A stretch of 64,000 bases of DNA from Vasconcelosia minhoensis LEGE 07310 (GCF_015207255.1 NZ_JADEXG010000017.1:1-64000), one strand, 5' to 3'; shown: positions 49,704 through 59,036, numbered from the stretch's first letter. The notes: a model not told the origin generated them from the sequence alone. Made by a program: numbers and translations.

Positions 49704-50444
49704 TTAAGCCTGAAAAGCAGCGTCAATCAGCGCCTGCTGAACGGTCTCAGCTAGGGCCTCCGCCGACTCAAGATAGGGCTGAATATCGCCTAGCGGTGGA
49801 ATTGGGATCAAAAGACTAACGGCTACCCAGGGCAGCCGCTGCTGCTTTTGTAACTGGGCCTTTTGGTCGAGCCAGAACCAGCGACTAAGGGCAGGATGGC
49901 CGCCGGTAGGCCAGGCATACCACTGCAGGACGGCATAGGTTTGAGTTGGATTCCAAGCGCGAAAAAAATCGGCGGTCACCTGAGTAGGGGCCGAGTCTGC
50001 CTGTGCAGAGGACAGCTGCTCCGGAACGGGGACTGTGAACGTCAGCCGCTGACGCGAATCCACCGTCCACTGCTGGGAGCCCCTAATATCAAGCCATTCC
50101 ACTTCGGGCTGGTCGGCATACCAGACCTGTGGCCGCAGCAGCAGCGCTGCCTGGGCGATCGGATTAGCCGCGTTAGGCGTCGCCGGCGCAATCTGCTGCA
50201 CGGACCAGTCATGTCCCCCCAGAGAAATTTGAGACTGTTCCTGAGTTTCCCAGCCGGGCAGGGCTAGCCCTTTCTGCTGTAGCGTCTTCAATGCCGCTAC
50301 GTGGGGCACGTCGGGGGGGCTAGCCCAGGGCCAGCCGGACCTATAGTAGGGCAGCGCGCTGACTGCAATCAGCAGCGCTAAAGCCGCCAGTACCAGACAT
50401 CGAGCAGCTTTGGGAAAGGGATTTGCGATCGCGGGAGAAGCCAT
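49704..50444 (-). CDS. Cyanoexosortase B system-associated protein
   Basis: The family accompanies exosortase B in cyanobacteria; it probably helps anchor or process PEP-CTERM-like proteins. The 246-residue protein has an N-terminal membrane segment (CLVLAALALLIAVSALPYY) and a large extracytoplasmic domain (WSVQQIAPATPNAANPIAQA, then LTFTVPVPEQLSSAQADSAP, and a WYAWPTGGHPALSRWFWLDQ stretch). It follows the exosortase gene by 23 bases on the same strand, which is the typical pair order and the main basis for the name. Confidence 0.85.
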   Translation of the reverse strand: MASPAIANPFPKAARCLVLAALALLIAVSALPYYRSGWPWASPPDVPHVAALKTLQQKGLALPGWETQEQSQISLGGHDWSVQQIAPATPNAANPIAQAALLLRPQVWYADQPEVEWLDIRGSQQWTVDSRQRLTFTVPVPEQLSSAQADSAPTQVTADFFRAWNPTQTYAVLQWYAWPTGGHPALSRWFWLDQKAQLQKQQRLPWVAVSLLIPIPPLGDIQPYLESAEALAETVQQALIDAAFQA

Positions 50445-50467
50445 AGCTGTAATTGCCGTTCAAAACG

Positions 50468-51409
50468 CTAAAAGTAACCGCGAGGTGGCTGGCCGCCCGT
50501 CCTATCCGGTTCAGCCATGGAGGACGCCGGAGCGGCCAGGTTAAGGGAAGGTGGCACAGCGTGCTCTATCGCCCGGATTAGCACAATCAGTGAGCCCAGC
50601 ATCGCTGCGGAGTAAAGATCGCCGCCCCAGCTTTCGTGCAGCCAGTCGAAGGCACTTCGCTGTCCTGAGCCGTGGAAGAACGCCAGCAGCGTATTGCGAA
50701 TAATATTGCCGACAATGCTGATGCCGACAATGCCGATAAAGAAAAGCCCGGTGCGCAGCCGAGAGCGATTCAATCCCGTCCAGTAGGCTAAGATCAGCCC
50801 CATGTAAAGGCTGGTAAACAGCATCTTGAGCCCGGCGCAGTGGGGGGCAACTTCTACCAGCTGGCCATTGACGGCCAGGTAGATCTGGTTGACCTGCACA
50901 TCCATGCCGAACTGCTGGAGCAGGACGCCTGCGGTGGCAGCAATAAACTGCTGGAGCGGCAGAATATAGGGCTCAATTAGGTAGGGCAGCTGGGTCGGCG
51001 TAGCCAGCGCCAGCAGCAGCAGTGGAAACGCCTCCAGCCGCAGCCCCGGCCAGCCCTTGAGGGCCAGACAAAGGCCGGTCAGCAGCAGCGGCAGTGACAG
51101 GTTCATCAGGTCGCTCAGGCCGCTGCTGTAGAGCCCGAAGGCCAGACCCAGCAGCGGCAGGCTTAGCCAGTGCAATCTAGGCTCTAATCGCTGCCAGCTC
51201 TGCCGCTTGCCCCAGGCTAGATAGGCCGCGAAGGGAATGCCCAGCAGGCCGTGGCTGAAGTACTCGTGCTGAATGCTGATGGACTTGGTCAACCAGCCGT
51301 CTACCCAGTGCCACAGCAGCGGCCCGTAGAGGACCGCCAGCAGACCTAAGATCAGAGCGGTCAGTGGAGGGCGCTGGAAAGATTTGAGTGATTGGCGGGT
51401 GGCGACCAT
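50468..51409 (-). CDS. crtB: Cyanoexosortase B (transpeptidase-like membrane enzyme)
   Basis: Exosortases process proteins with C-terminal PEP-CTERM-type sorting signals, usually in strains making exopolysaccharide. The 313-residue polytopic protein has about eight helices and the full catalytic set: Cys191 (VAPHCAGLKML), Arg238 (NIIRNTLLAFFHG) and His258 (WLHESWGGDLYS). The symbol crtB here follows exosortase nomenclature and is not phytoene synthase. No PEP-CTERM substrate was noticed in this window. It is directly downstream of the DegT gene. Confidence 0.93.
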   Translation of the reverse strand: MVATRQSLKSFQRPPLTALILGLLAVLYGPLLWHWVDGWLTKSISIQHEYFSHGLLGIPFAAYLAWGKRQSWQRLEPRLHWLSLPLLGLAFGLYSSGLSDLMNLSLPLLLTGLCLALKGWPGLRLEAFPLLLLALATPTQLPYLIEPYILPLQQFIAATAGVLLQQFGMDVQVNQIYLAVNGQLVEVAPHCAGLKMLFTSLYMGLILAYWTGLNRSRLRTGLFFIGIVGISIVGNIIRNTLLAFFHGSGQRSAFDWLHESWGGDLYSAAMLGSLIVLIRAIEHAVPPSLNLAAPASSMAEPDRTGGQPPRGYF

Positions 51410-51414
51410 GGGGG

Positions 51415-52593
51415 TTAGCGGGTGGGGTCGAGGATCTGAGTAGCCCGGCTGGACTGAGTGACAAGATACTGAATAGCGGCAACGACCCGCTCCAGCTGCG
51501 CCTCACTGAGCCCAGGATACATTGGTAGAGACAGAATCTCGGTACTGAGCGCTTCGGCCCGGGGAAAGTCGCCCTGACGATGACCTAGGGATAAAAAGGC
51601 GGGCTGCAAATGACAGGGCAGGGGATAGTGAATCCCGGTCTGAATATCTTGGCTGGTCAGCTCTAGCTGCAGCCGGGCTCGGTCTACCGGGCAGTCGGCG
51701 GCAATTCGGATGACGTAAAGGTGATAGACATGACCGCTGCCGCTGCGGTTGAGCAGAGGCCGGATGCCGTAGTCTGCTAGATGGGCGAGCCGCTGGTCAT
51801 ATTCGCAGGCCAGGCGGTTGCGATCGCGATTCCACTCAGCCAGATAGGGCAGCTTGGCCTGAAGAACAGCGGCCTGGAGGGTATCCAAACGGCTGTTCGT
51901 GCCGCCAGCATCGGTATGGACGTACTTTTGGCGAGCCCCGTAGTTGCGCAGCGATCGCACCGTCTCGGCCACCAGCCCCTGACTGGTCAACAGCATACCG
52001 CTATCTCCCAAAGCTCCCAAATTTTTGCTGGGATAAAAGCTAAAGGCCGCACCCAGCCCCACCGAACCGGCTCGCTGGCCCTCTCGCTCAGCCAGATGGG
52101 CCTGGGCCGCATCCTCAAAAATAAACAGCTGATGCCGCTGGGCCAGCGCCCGCAGCTCGCTGGGGGAAACCATCTGGCCGTAGAGATGAACCGGGATAAT
52201 GGCCCGAGTCCGGGGGGTAATCGCCTGCTCGGCGGCGACCAGGTCAATCAGCGCCGTCTCGGGCTCACAGTCTACAAAAATTGGGGTCGCCCCTGTCCGC
52301 AGCAGACCGATTAGCGTGGCGATGAAGGTATTAGCCGGTAGAATCACCTCGTCACCGGGGCCAATGCCGCAAGCTTGCAGACCCAGCGCGATCGCGTCGG
52401 TGCCGCAGCCGACGCCGACCCCATAGGCGGCACCCGAGGCGTCGGCGAAGACGTGTTCAAATTCCGCCACAGCTGGTCCCAGGACGAAATCTGCCGCCGC
52501 TAGCCTAGCCTGGAACAGGCTGAGCAGCTCAGCCTGGAGCGGCTGGTGCTGAAGCGATAGGTCTACAAAAGGGACGGGGAGAGGATTTGCCAT
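51415..52593 (-). CDS. DegT/DnrJ/EryC1/StrS-family sugar aminotransferase
   Basis: These PLP enzymes aminate nucleotide-linked keto-sugars for polysaccharide, antibiotic or cell-surface synthesis. The 392-residue protein is full length. It starts VPFVDLSLQHQPLQAELLSL and has YGVGVGCGTDAIALGLQACG, IPVHLYGQMV, FEDAAQAHLA, then the PLP lysine in FSFYPSKNLGALGDSGML and SRLDTLQAAVLQAKLPYLAE. It starts the minus-strand unit that continues into cyanoexosortase B five bases later, supporting a role in surface polysaccharide or glycoprotein formation. Confidence 0.95.
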   Translation of the reverse strand: MANPLPVPFVDLSLQHQPLQAELLSLFQARLAAADFVLGPAVAEFEHVFADASGAAYGVGVGCGTDAIALGLQACGIGPGDEVILPANTFIATLIGLLRTGATPIFVDCEPETALIDLVAAEQAITPRTRAIIPVHLYGQMVSPSELRALAQRHQLFIFEDAAQAHLAEREGQRAGSVGLGAAFSFYPSKNLGALGDSGMLLTSQGLVAETVRSLRNYGARQKYVHTDAGGTNSRLDTLQAAVLQAKLPYLAEWNRDRNRLACEYDQRLAHLADYGIRPLLNRSGSGHVYHLYVIRIAADCPVDRARLQLELTSQDIQTGIHYPLPCHLQPAFLSLGHRQGDFPRAEALSTEILSLPMYPGLSEAQLERVVAAIQYLVTQSSRATQILDPTR

Positions 52594-52832
52594 GGGCGAG
52601 CGATGGGCGTCAGGTTCTAGGATGACTTGGACTAGGGTTACTTAGAATTGAGCCGCGATGACTCTCGAAATGTACCCCTTCTAGTTTTGGCGATTTTGTC
52701 TGCGGTTAGGGCAGGGGAATGATAAAGTCTCTGTGAAACTTAGCGAAACCGGCCTAGCCGAAACTGGGATATGACCTCAGGGTGCCCCGGTTTTTGCTAT
52801 GCGCCAACAGCTTGAGCCAATTGGGAGCGGCT

Positions 52833-53177
52833 ATGGATTTCAAAACGGCTCGTCAAGAGCTTACCCGCCAGGCCCTACCGCAGAACCAGACTGCCGATAC
52901 GTTCTTGGGTCGTCTGGAGCAGGGCCAGCCGCCGGTGCCCGGGCAGGTGACTTCGCTGCTGCTAGCGCTAAGAGCGGTCTTTGACAACCTGCGGGAAGCG
53001 ACGGCCCTCGACCGGGAGTTTGCCTACGCCCTGCATCGGCTAGCCTACAACAGCCGCCGCTGCTATGAGCAGGGGGTGCAAACAGGAGTGGAATGGCCGC
53101 CGCTGTTAGATGAAGATTTAGACAGGATTGCGATCGCGGTCAATCAGATATTTGCCAACCCGGCATCAGACGTATAA
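52833..53177 (+). CDS. Conserved cyanobacterial small protein
   Basis: The ATG at 52833 (MDFKTARQELTRQALPQNQT) has a gggagcgg ribosome-binding site about 4-11 bases upstream and gives 114 residues. An in-frame GTG at 52782 is less likely. The protein is soluble and helical, with PPVPGQVTSLLLALRAVFDN and TALDREFAYALHRLAYNSRR. Similar proteins are conserved in cyanobacteria without a proven role; some databases carry misleading names for them. It precedes a small membrane-protein gene by 33 bases. Confidence 0.75.
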   Translation: MDFKTARQELTRQALPQNQTADTFLGRLEQGQPPVPGQVTSLLLALRAVFDNLREATALDREFAYALHRLAYNSRRCYEQGVQTGVEWPPLLDEDLDRIAIAVNQIFANPASDV

Positions 53178-53210
53178 TACATTTGAATCATTAACCTATC
53201 TGCTCCCCGT

Positions 53211-53414
53211 ATGAACTCCCGCTCCGACTTTGAGGCCAAAATTCGGCTGGCGCTGGGGCTCGTCGTGCTGTTTGGGATCGCGCTATTGCTTTTGCATCTG
53301 CTGTTACCCTGGCTGCTCCTGGGGGGCGGGGTTGGGGTAGGCTACTGGCTATGGCAGCGTCAGCAGATTAGGCAATTTGGTCAAAATGCTTTACAAACTG
53401 CGTTTCCTTCCTGA
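53211..53414 (+). CDS. Small two-helix membrane protein
   Basis: The 67-residue protein has a soluble, charged N-terminus (MNSRSDFEAKIRLALG) and two very hydrophobic helices (VLFGIALLLLHLLLPWLLL and GGGVGVGYWLW), then a basic QRQQIRQFG tail. No family is recognised. It is 77 bases upstream of ndk and 33 after the previous small gene; it may share their transcript. Confidence 0.7.
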   Translation: MNSRSDFEAKIRLALGLVVLFGIALLLLHLLLPWLLLGGGVGVGYWLWQRQQIRQFGQNALQTAFPS

Positions 53415-53491
53415 GCATAGGAAAGGCTCCGTTCTCAGCAGTGCTAATAGGCATTTGCGACGGTAGCTTTTGACGTTTTAGGAGTGAATCT

Positions 53492-53941
53492 GTGGAAAAG
53501 ACCTTTATTATGATCAAGCCCGACGGCGTGCAGCGGGGGCTGGTGGGCGAAATCATTGGCCGGTTCGAGCGCAAGGGCTTTACCCTCGTAGCCCTGAAGC
53601 AGCTAGCCGTATCCCGGGAGCTAGCCGAGAAGCACTACGACGTCCATCGCGACAAGCCTTTCTTCGGCGGCCTGGTCGAGTTTATTATCTCTAGCCCGGT
53701 GGTGGCGATGGTCTGGCAGGGGGAAGGCGCGATTGCCTCGGCCCGTAAGCTGATTGGCGCGACCAATCCGCTCTCGGCTGAGCCTGGGACGATTCGGGGA
53801 GACTACGGGATTACGATTGGCCGCAATATTATCCACGGCTCAGACGCACCCGAGACGGCCCAAAGTGAGATTGCCCTCTGGTTTGGCGAAGGCGAAGTCT
53901 CAGAGTGGGAACCAACTCTGAAAGAATGGCTTTATGAGTAG
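53492..53941 (+). CDS. ndk: Nucleoside diphosphate kinase
   Basis: NDK balances nucleoside triphosphate pools by phosphate transfer through a histidine. The 149-residue protein starts with GTG ([20 protein letters not shown]) and has the phosphoacceptor His115 in [17 protein letters not shown]. Length and sequence are standard. A ggggag/ctcccc inverted repeat at 53952-53969 may end transcription. Confidence 0.98.
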   Translation: MEKTFIMIKPDGVQRGLVGEIIGRFERKGFTLVALKQLAVSRELAEKHYDVHRDKPFFGGLVEFIISSPVVAMVWQGEGAIASARKLIGATNPLSAEPGTIRGDYGITIGRNIIHGSDAPETAQSEIALWFGEGEVSEWEPTLKEWLYE

Positions 53942-54000
53942 CCGTTAAGCCGGGGAGCGCGGTCTCCCCAGTCAAATTCTTTAAGGTTCAAAATCCAAAC

Positions 54001-54837
54001 CTACGGTCGTCTCCCAGCTTCGGGCTCTTCTTTCAGCCCTTTAGCGGCGGGAGCCGAAGCCAGGGCTTCACGATGGGATTCAATCTGCTGGGAAGACGGT
54101 TCAGATTGGTCTGACTCAAGCTGACTGGGTTCGGTCGCCATGGTCGATTTCGACCCGGTGTCCGACTCGACTCGCTGGGAAAATCCCCAGGCAAATACCG
54201 CGGCGATCGCGGAAACCATCACCCACTCAGGCGGTACCCAGGCTGGATTGACCACCCGCACCAGCAGCCGCGCGCCGACAAAGGCGACGGTGACGAAGCC
54301 CGCGTCTTCCAGGTGAGTATAGATATCCAGCCAGCGGATAAACAGTCCGGCCATAAACCGCAGCGCGATAATGCCGATTAGGCCGCCCAGCAGAATAATC
54401 GCCACCTGACGAGACAGCGCGATCGCGGTGGTGACGCTGTCTAACGAAAAGGCCAGATCGGTGACGGCAATAATGGGGATGGCCTGCCAAAGGGATTCAA
54501 ACCGGGGGGCATGGTGGTCGCCATCCTCTGACTCGTCGGCGGAAAAATGCTGATAGACCAGCCAGAGCAAATAGGCTGCCCCGGCGACTTCAAACTGCCA
54601 GTAGCGCAGTACCCAGGTCGCCGTTAGGATTAGCCCGACCCGCAGCACAAAGGCGACCACTAAGCCAATATTTAGCGCCCGCCTTTGCAGCGCTTCGGTT
54701 TCCAGCCCCTGCGCGATCGCGGCCAGGGCAATGGCGTTATCTGCCGACAGCACCATTTCCAGCGCAATCAGCACGGGCAGCAGCAGCATCGTATCGACGC
54801 CGAAGCTGGGCGAATAATCAAGCAGGCTATCTAACAT
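54001..54837 (-). CDS. TerC family integral membrane protein
   Basis: TerC/YkoY proteins are linked to metal homeostasis (manganese export during protein secretion in Bacillus) and, in plants and cyanobacteria, to thylakoid biogenesis. The 278-residue protein has seven to eight helices with the family signatures ALEMVLSADNAIALAAIA and TDLAFSLDSVTTAIALS, both containing the conserved acidic residues in a helix. A hydrophilic C-terminal extension of about 55 residues (Ser, Gln and Glu-rich, MATEPSQLESDQSEPSSQQI) is unusual and likely disordered. Confidence 0.93.
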   Translation of the reverse strand: MLDSLLDYSPSFGVDTMLLLPVLIALEMVLSADNAIALAAIAQGLETEALQRRALNIGLVVAFVLRVGLILTATWVLRYWQFEVAGAAYLLWLVYQHFSADESEDGDHHAPRFESLWQAIPIIAVTDLAFSLDSVTTAIALSRQVAIILLGGLIGIIALRFMAGLFIRWLDIYTHLEDAGFVTVAFVGARLLVRVVNPAWVPPEWVMVSAIAAVFAWGFSQRVESDTGSKSTMATEPSQLESDQSEPSSQQIESHREALASAPAAKGLKEEPEAGRRP

Positions 54838-54990
54838 GGGCGGTTTAACACTTTAACGCAGTGATTACCTCCGGGGAGTCAATAAACAGGGGTGACATTT
54901 GTGGATTCGCTACTTTCTCTAGGATAATGGAATTAAAGATTAAACGTTATCCGCTATACCCCATCACCGCCCCTGCCCAAACTGCCTGCC

Positions 54991-55692
54991 ATGGCTCTAG
55001 CCGAGTTTCGCAATCACTATCCGACGGGCTGCCTGATCACCGAACTGCTGATGGTGAACGATGGGCAGTACGTCGTTCGGGCGGCAGTTAGCCTCGATCA
55101 GCAGACCGTTGCAACCGGTCTCGCTGCCGATAAGACAATTGAGGCGGCTGAAGACAGGGCGCGATCGCGGGCCTTGGCCGTTCTCAATCCGTCCCAGTCA
55201 GAAGCAGTCGCAGAGGATGGGCTAGGCTCTAGCGCCGGGCCGTCAGCTAACAGCCCGCTTGCTGATGCGCCTAATCACATGCCTGAGATCCGGCCTGAGG
55301 CGACAGCAATGCCCTCAACTGCAACCAAGGCAGCCGAACCACCAACGGAACAGGTGCCTGCTGCCCTCCCAGCTCCGACTGAGGTCAGCAAACCCATAGC
55401 CGACTCTGCCAATAGCGCGATCGCGCCGCCCGAAAATTTCGGTGGCTCAGAAAATTTTGGTGGCCCAGAGGACTTTGACCCGTCTGCTAAGCCGGTCGAT
55501 CTGTCCGACATCATTGCCCAGACCGACGTTGAGCTGAGCCGTTTGGGCTGGACCAGCGCTGACGGACGAGAGCATCTGGAGAAAACCTACGGCAAGCGAT
55601 CGCGCCAGCAGCTCACGGATGAAGAGCTGCTGAGCTTTCTGCTGCATTTGGAAACGCTGCCTACCCCAAGCTGGGATAGCGGTTCAAGCTAG
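54991..55692 (+). CDS. Conserved cyanobacterial protein with N- and C-terminal domains
   Basis: The 233-residue protein has a conserved N-terminal domain (about 1-70: LAEFRNHYPTGCLITELLMV, then DGQYVVRAAVSLDQQTVATG and ETIEAAEDRARSRALAVL-like residues). A long Ala/Pro/Ser-rich linker (about 75-165) leads to a C-terminal helical domain (KPVDLSDIIAQTDVELSRLG, then EHLEKTYGKRSRQQLTDEEL). The N-domain resembles single-stranded-nucleic-acid or recombination-related small folds in cyanobacterial annotations, but I would not assign a function. Confidence 0.7.
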   Translation: MALAEFRNHYPTGCLITELLMVNDGQYVVRAAVSLDQQTVATGLAADKTIEAAEDRARSRALAVLNPSQSEAVAEDGLGSSAGPSANSPLADAPNHMPEIRPEATAMPSTATKAAEPPTEQVPAALPAPTEVSKPIADSANSAIAPPENFGGSENFGGPEDFDPSAKPVDLSDIIAQTDVELSRLGWTSADGREHLEKTYGKRSRQQLTDEELLSFLLHLETLPTPSWDSGSS

Positions 55693-55699
55693 GCGTGAT

Positions 55700-56305
55700 T
55701 TATTCGACCACCGTCGGTCGGCTGCCGATGGCGTGACGGTCGATGACCTGGTCGATCAGGCCATACTCGACGGCTTCCGAAGGGGACATAAAGAAGTCGC
55801 GCTCGGTGTCTTCCTTAATTTTGTCCAGCGGCTGCCCCGTGTGGTCGGCCAGAGCATTATTGAGCAAATCCTTCAGGTATAGGATTTCCTTCGCCTGAAT
55901 TTCGATATCGGTCGCTTGCCCCTGGGCCCCGCCCAGCGGCTGGTGGATCATCACCCGGGCATTGGGCAGGCTCATTCGCTTGCCTTTCTTCCCAGCGCTG
56001 AGTAAAAACGCCCCCATACTGGCCGCCAGCCCAACGCAGATGGTGCAGACATCCGGGCGAATATGGTTCATCGTGTCGTAGAGCCCCAGCCCGGCGGAAA
56101 CCGAGCCGCCGGGCGAGTTGATGTAAAGGTAGATATCCTTTTCAGGGTCGTCTGCTTCTAAAAAGAGCATCTGGGCCACAATTAGGTTCGCCGACTCTGC
56201 CGTCACCTCCTGTCCTAGAAAGATGATGCGCTCTCGCAGGAGCCGCGAATAGATATCAAAGGCGCGTTCGCCGCGACCAGACTGTTCAATAACGGTAGGA
56301 ATCAT
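55700..56305 (-). CDS. clpP: ATP-dependent Clp protease proteolytic subunit
   Basis: ClpP is the serine-peptidase barrel of Clp proteases. The ATG at 56305 ([20 protein letters not shown]) gives 201 residues and matches the family; the frame opens at a GTG six codons upstream. The catalytic triad is Ser96 ([14 protein letters not shown]), His121 ([10 protein letters not shown]) and Asp170 (ERDFFMSP). Cyanobacteria encode several ClpP/ClpR paralogues; this one is a full catalytic type. Confidence 0.97.
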   Translation of the reverse strand: MIPTVIEQSGRGERAFDIYSRLLRERIIFLGQEVTAESANLIVAQMLFLEADDPEKDIYLYINSPGGSVSAGLGLYDTMNHIRPDVCTICVGLAASMGAFLLSAGKKGKRMSLPNARVMIHQPLGGAQGQATDIEIQAKEILYLKDLLNNALADHTGQPLDKIKEDTERDFFMSPSEAVEYGLIDQVIDRHAIGSRPTVVE

Positions 56306-56474
56306 GGAGCCCACTAAAATCACACTGCTTTTCTAAAGATTGTACAGACATCGCCCCCCCAATCGCCCGGTGCGGATAACCCATCCCCGAGACATCCCCA
56401 GACTGTCTCTGCAAACCCCGCCAGTCATGACGTATGATAGGAAAGCAATCACCGTCGATCGGCAAGAAAAATCT

Positions 56475-56564
56475 ATGGATATTCTGACGCTGGGCTGGGT
56501 TTCGCTACTCGCCTGTTTCACCTTCTCCCTCACCCTGGTCGTTTGGGGTCGCAACGGATTTTAG
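56475..56564 (+). CDS. petN: Cytochrome b6f complex subunit VIII (PetN)
   Basis: PetN is a 29-residue single-helix subunit essential for the cytochrome b6f complex in the thylakoid membrane. The ORF encodes [17 protein letters not shown], then [12 protein letters not shown], in excellent agreement with cyanobacterial and plastid PetN (start MDILTLGW, end VVWGRNGF). The longer open frame upstream (56340-56474) has no support. A following small gene begins 23 bases after the stop. Confidence 0.95.
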   Translation: MDILTLGWVSLLACFTFSLTLVVWGRNGF

Positions 56565-56586
56565 CCAATTTTTCTGAGCTTGAGCT

Positions 56587-56754
56587 ATGGATGGAGCGTT
56601 TGAAGCCAAAGCGATCAGCATTCTGGCCGTTTCAGCGCTAGCCCTGTTAGTCGTTGTGACGGGCGGAATTGTCTACCTGACGGCGGCGGAATGGCGAGAC
56701 CGACGGCGGCGCAGCAAAGAGGCTACCCCGAGTGCCGCTAAGAAACGCAAGTAG
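56587..56754 (+). CDS. Small single-span membrane protein with basic tail
   Basis: This 55-residue ORF encodes MDGAFEAKAISILAVSALAL, continues through a membrane helix (to about residue 30, VVTGGIVYL) and a very basic cytoplasmic tail (EWRDRRRRSKEATPSAAKKR). It has an ATG 23 bases after petN and ends 28 bases before rsmB. The arrangement resembles a small photosynthetic-complex or ribosome-associated protein, but no family is recognised. Confidence 0.7.
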   Translation: MDGAFEAKAISILAVSALALLVVVTGGIVYLTAAEWRDRRRRSKEATPSAAKKRK

Positions 56755-56781
56755 AGGGCAAGTGCAGGCCCTCAAGCCTGG

Positions 56782-58170
56782 ATGACAGCAGACGGCTCAT
56801 CTTCAAATACCGGCCAAAGTTTCAGCTCTAGCACCGGCTTCAGCGCCAGGCAGCTCGCTTTAAAGGCGCTCCGCTCAATTGAACGGGGCGCTTTTGCCGA
56901 TGAGGTGGTCTCCCGTCAGCTCAGCCGCGCCAACCTCAGCCTGGCAGACAAGCGGCTATTGACCGAACTGGTCTACGGCAGCGTCCGGCGGCAGCGCACG
57001 TTGGACGCCCTGATCGGTCAGTTTGGCAAAAAGCAGGCCGAACAGCAGCCGACCGACCTGCGGCTGATTCTGCGGCTGGGATTCTACCAGCTCCGGTACC
57101 TCAGCCAGGTTCCGCCCCATGCAGCGATTGACACCTCTGTAGAGCTGGCGAAACAACAGCGTCTGGGCAAGCTCAGCGGCGTCGTAAACGGCATTCTGCG
57201 TCAGTATATCCGGCGTCAGGCCGCTGGGGATGACCCGCTGCGGCTGCCCGAAGCGCCCATTGCTAGGCTCGGCATTCGCCACAGCTATCCAGACTGGATC
57301 ATCCAGCTCTGGCAGACTTTACTCCCTCCAGATGAAGTGGAGTCGCTCTGCGAATGGTTCAACCAGCCGCCGAAAATCGACCTCAGGGTCAACCTACAGC
57401 GCAGCAATCAGGCCCAGGTCGAAGCCGCTTTACAAAAGGCAGACGTTGCGGCTCGGCCCATTCGCAATTTGCCCGGCGGGCTGCGGCTGACTCAACCCGC
57501 CGGGGCCATCCACCTGCTGCCGGGCTATTCTGAAGGGGAATGGAGCGTTCAAGACAGCAGCGCCCAGCTCGTCGGTCATCTGGTCACCCCCCAGCCCGGA
57601 GAACTGATAATCGATGCCTGCGCTGCCCCCGGCGGCAAGAGTACGCACCTGGCCGAGCTGATGGGGGATGTGGGAACCGTGTGGGCCTGCGATCGCGCCC
57701 CCAGCCGCCTGAAAAAAATTCAGCAAAACCTGGACCGACTCAGGCTTAAATCCGTTCAGCCGCTGCTCTGCGATAGTCGCACCTATGAGGAGTTTGGGGA
57801 GTGCGATCGCCTTTTGCTCGACGTGCCCTGCTCTGGCCTGGGCACCCTGCACCGCCACGCCGACGCCCGCTGGCAGCAGTTCCCAGAATCGGTCGAAACG
57901 CTGGTTCAGCTCCAGCGAGACCTGCTGCTCCACACGGCCACCTGGGTGAAACCCGGCGGCATCTTAGTCTACTCCACCTGCACCCTCAACCCGGCTGAGA
58001 ACGAAGACCAAATCCTCTGGTTCCTCAGCCAATGCCCCAACTGGCAAATCCAACCGCCGCCACCCAGCTCGCCTGCCTATCCCTTCGCCGCAGCCAAAGG
58101 CTGGATCAAGGTCTGGCCCCACCGCCACGACATGGACGGTTTTTTTATGGTGAAGCTTCAAAAAGAATAG
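56782..58170 (+). CDS. rsmB: 16S rRNA m5C967 methyltransferase
   Basis: RsmB (Sun/Fmu) methylates C967 of 16S rRNA. The 462-residue protein has an N-terminal NusB-like RNA-binding domain (about 22-150: QLALKALRSIERGAFADEVV) and a C-terminal SAM domain with DACAAPGGKSTHLAELM, the DVPCSGLGTLHRHADARW motif holding the catalytic-type Cys, and YSTCTLNPAENEDQILW with the second Cys. All catalytic elements are present. Confidence 0.96.
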   Translation: MTADGSSSNTGQSFSSSTGFSARQLALKALRSIERGAFADEVVSRQLSRANLSLADKRLLTELVYGSVRRQRTLDALIGQFGKKQAEQQPTDLRLILRLGFYQLRYLSQVPPHAAIDTSVELAKQQRLGKLSGVVNGILRQYIRRQAAGDDPLRLPEAPIARLGIRHSYPDWIIQLWQTLLPPDEVESLCEWFNQPPKIDLRVNLQRSNQAQVEAALQKADVAARPIRNLPGGLRLTQPAGAIHLLPGYSEGEWSVQDSSAQLVGHLVTPQPGELIIDACAAPGGKSTHLAELMGDVGTVWACDRAPSRLKKIQQNLDRLRLKSVQPLLCDSRTYEEFGECDRLLLDVPCSGLGTLHRHADARWQQFPESVETLVQLQRDLLLHTATWVKPGGILVYSTCTLNPAENEDQILWFLSQCPNWQIQPPPPSSPAYPFAAAKGWIKVWPHRHDMDGFFMVKLQKE

Positions 58171-58187
58171 GTTTCATCATTTGTGTC

Positions 58188-58937
58188 TCAGGTTTCCTGA
58201 CCGGTGGGTCGAACCAGGATGTCATGGACTTGGACATAGCTGGGCTGACTCAGGACATAGCTGACGGCATTGGCGATGTCCTGGGGCTGGAGGACGGGGA
58301 AGCGGCTGTAGGTTTCCTGGGCTTTTTCAGCGCTCTGGTGATATTTTTCAGCAAACTCGGTTTCCACATAGCCGGGGCTAATTGAGGAAACGCGGATGTT
58401 AGAATCGGCGGCCCGGAGTTCGCGGCGGAGCCCTTCGGTGAGGGAGCGGACGGCGAACTTGGTAGCCGAGTAGAGGCCGCTGAGGCTGGGCACCCGATGG
58501 CCCGACATCGAGCTGATATGGACGATATGGCCGCTGTCTCCATTGGCCTGCATCAGCTGAACGGTCTCGCGGGTGCAAATGCAAAGGGCCAGGACGTTGA
58601 CGTCTAGCATCTCGCGCCAGCCCTCGGTGCTGCCGTTTAGCAGCGGTTGATTATGCCCGAGCCCGGCGTTATTGACCAGCACATCCAGATAACCCCAGCG
58701 GGTTTTAATGGCGCTGAAGAAGTCGAGAATCTGCCCCTCGTCTCTCAGGTCTACGGGCTGTGCCAGCACATCGCCATGCTGCTTGAGCGTCTGGCTAAGC
58801 TCGTCGAGACGGTCCTGACGGCGGGCGCAGATGGCCAGGTCATAGCCCTCCTGGGCGAGGCGCAGAGCGATCGCGCGGCCAATGCCGCTGGAGGCTCCGG
58901 TAACGAGGGCAGTGGGGCGTCTGGCGGGTTGAGTCAT
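58188..58937 (-). CDS. Short-chain dehydrogenase/reductase
   Basis: The ATG at 58937 (MTQPARRPTALVTGASSGIG) gives 249 residues; the frame opens at 58973 but the extension has no support. Motifs are TGASSGIGRAIALRLAQEGY (cofactor), NNAG, the catalytic Ser/Tyr/Lys set in HISSMSGHRVPSLSGLYSAT and KFAVRSL, and SISPGYVETEFAEK. The substrate is unknown. It is divergent from psbY and convergent with rsmB. Confidence 0.94.
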   Translation of the reverse strand: MTQPARRPTALVTGASSGIGRAIALRLAQEGYDLAICARRQDRLDELSQTLKQHGDVLAQPVDLRDEGQILDFFSAIKTRWGYLDVLVNNAGLGHNQPLLNGSTEGWREMLDVNVLALCICTRETVQLMQANGDSGHIVHISSMSGHRVPSLSGLYSATKFAVRSLTEGLRRELRAADSNIRVSSISPGYVETEFAEKYHQSAEKAQETYSRFPVLQPQDIANAVSYVLSQPSYVQVHDILVRPTGQET

Positions 58938-59036
58938 AGGATTTTGTGGGGAGTTTTCGAATCGGGCTAGCAATATCGATGGACTTTATGAGAGAATTGT
59001 GACAGCAGCTTAAGCATTTTTTAGAGGGTTTTAGAG

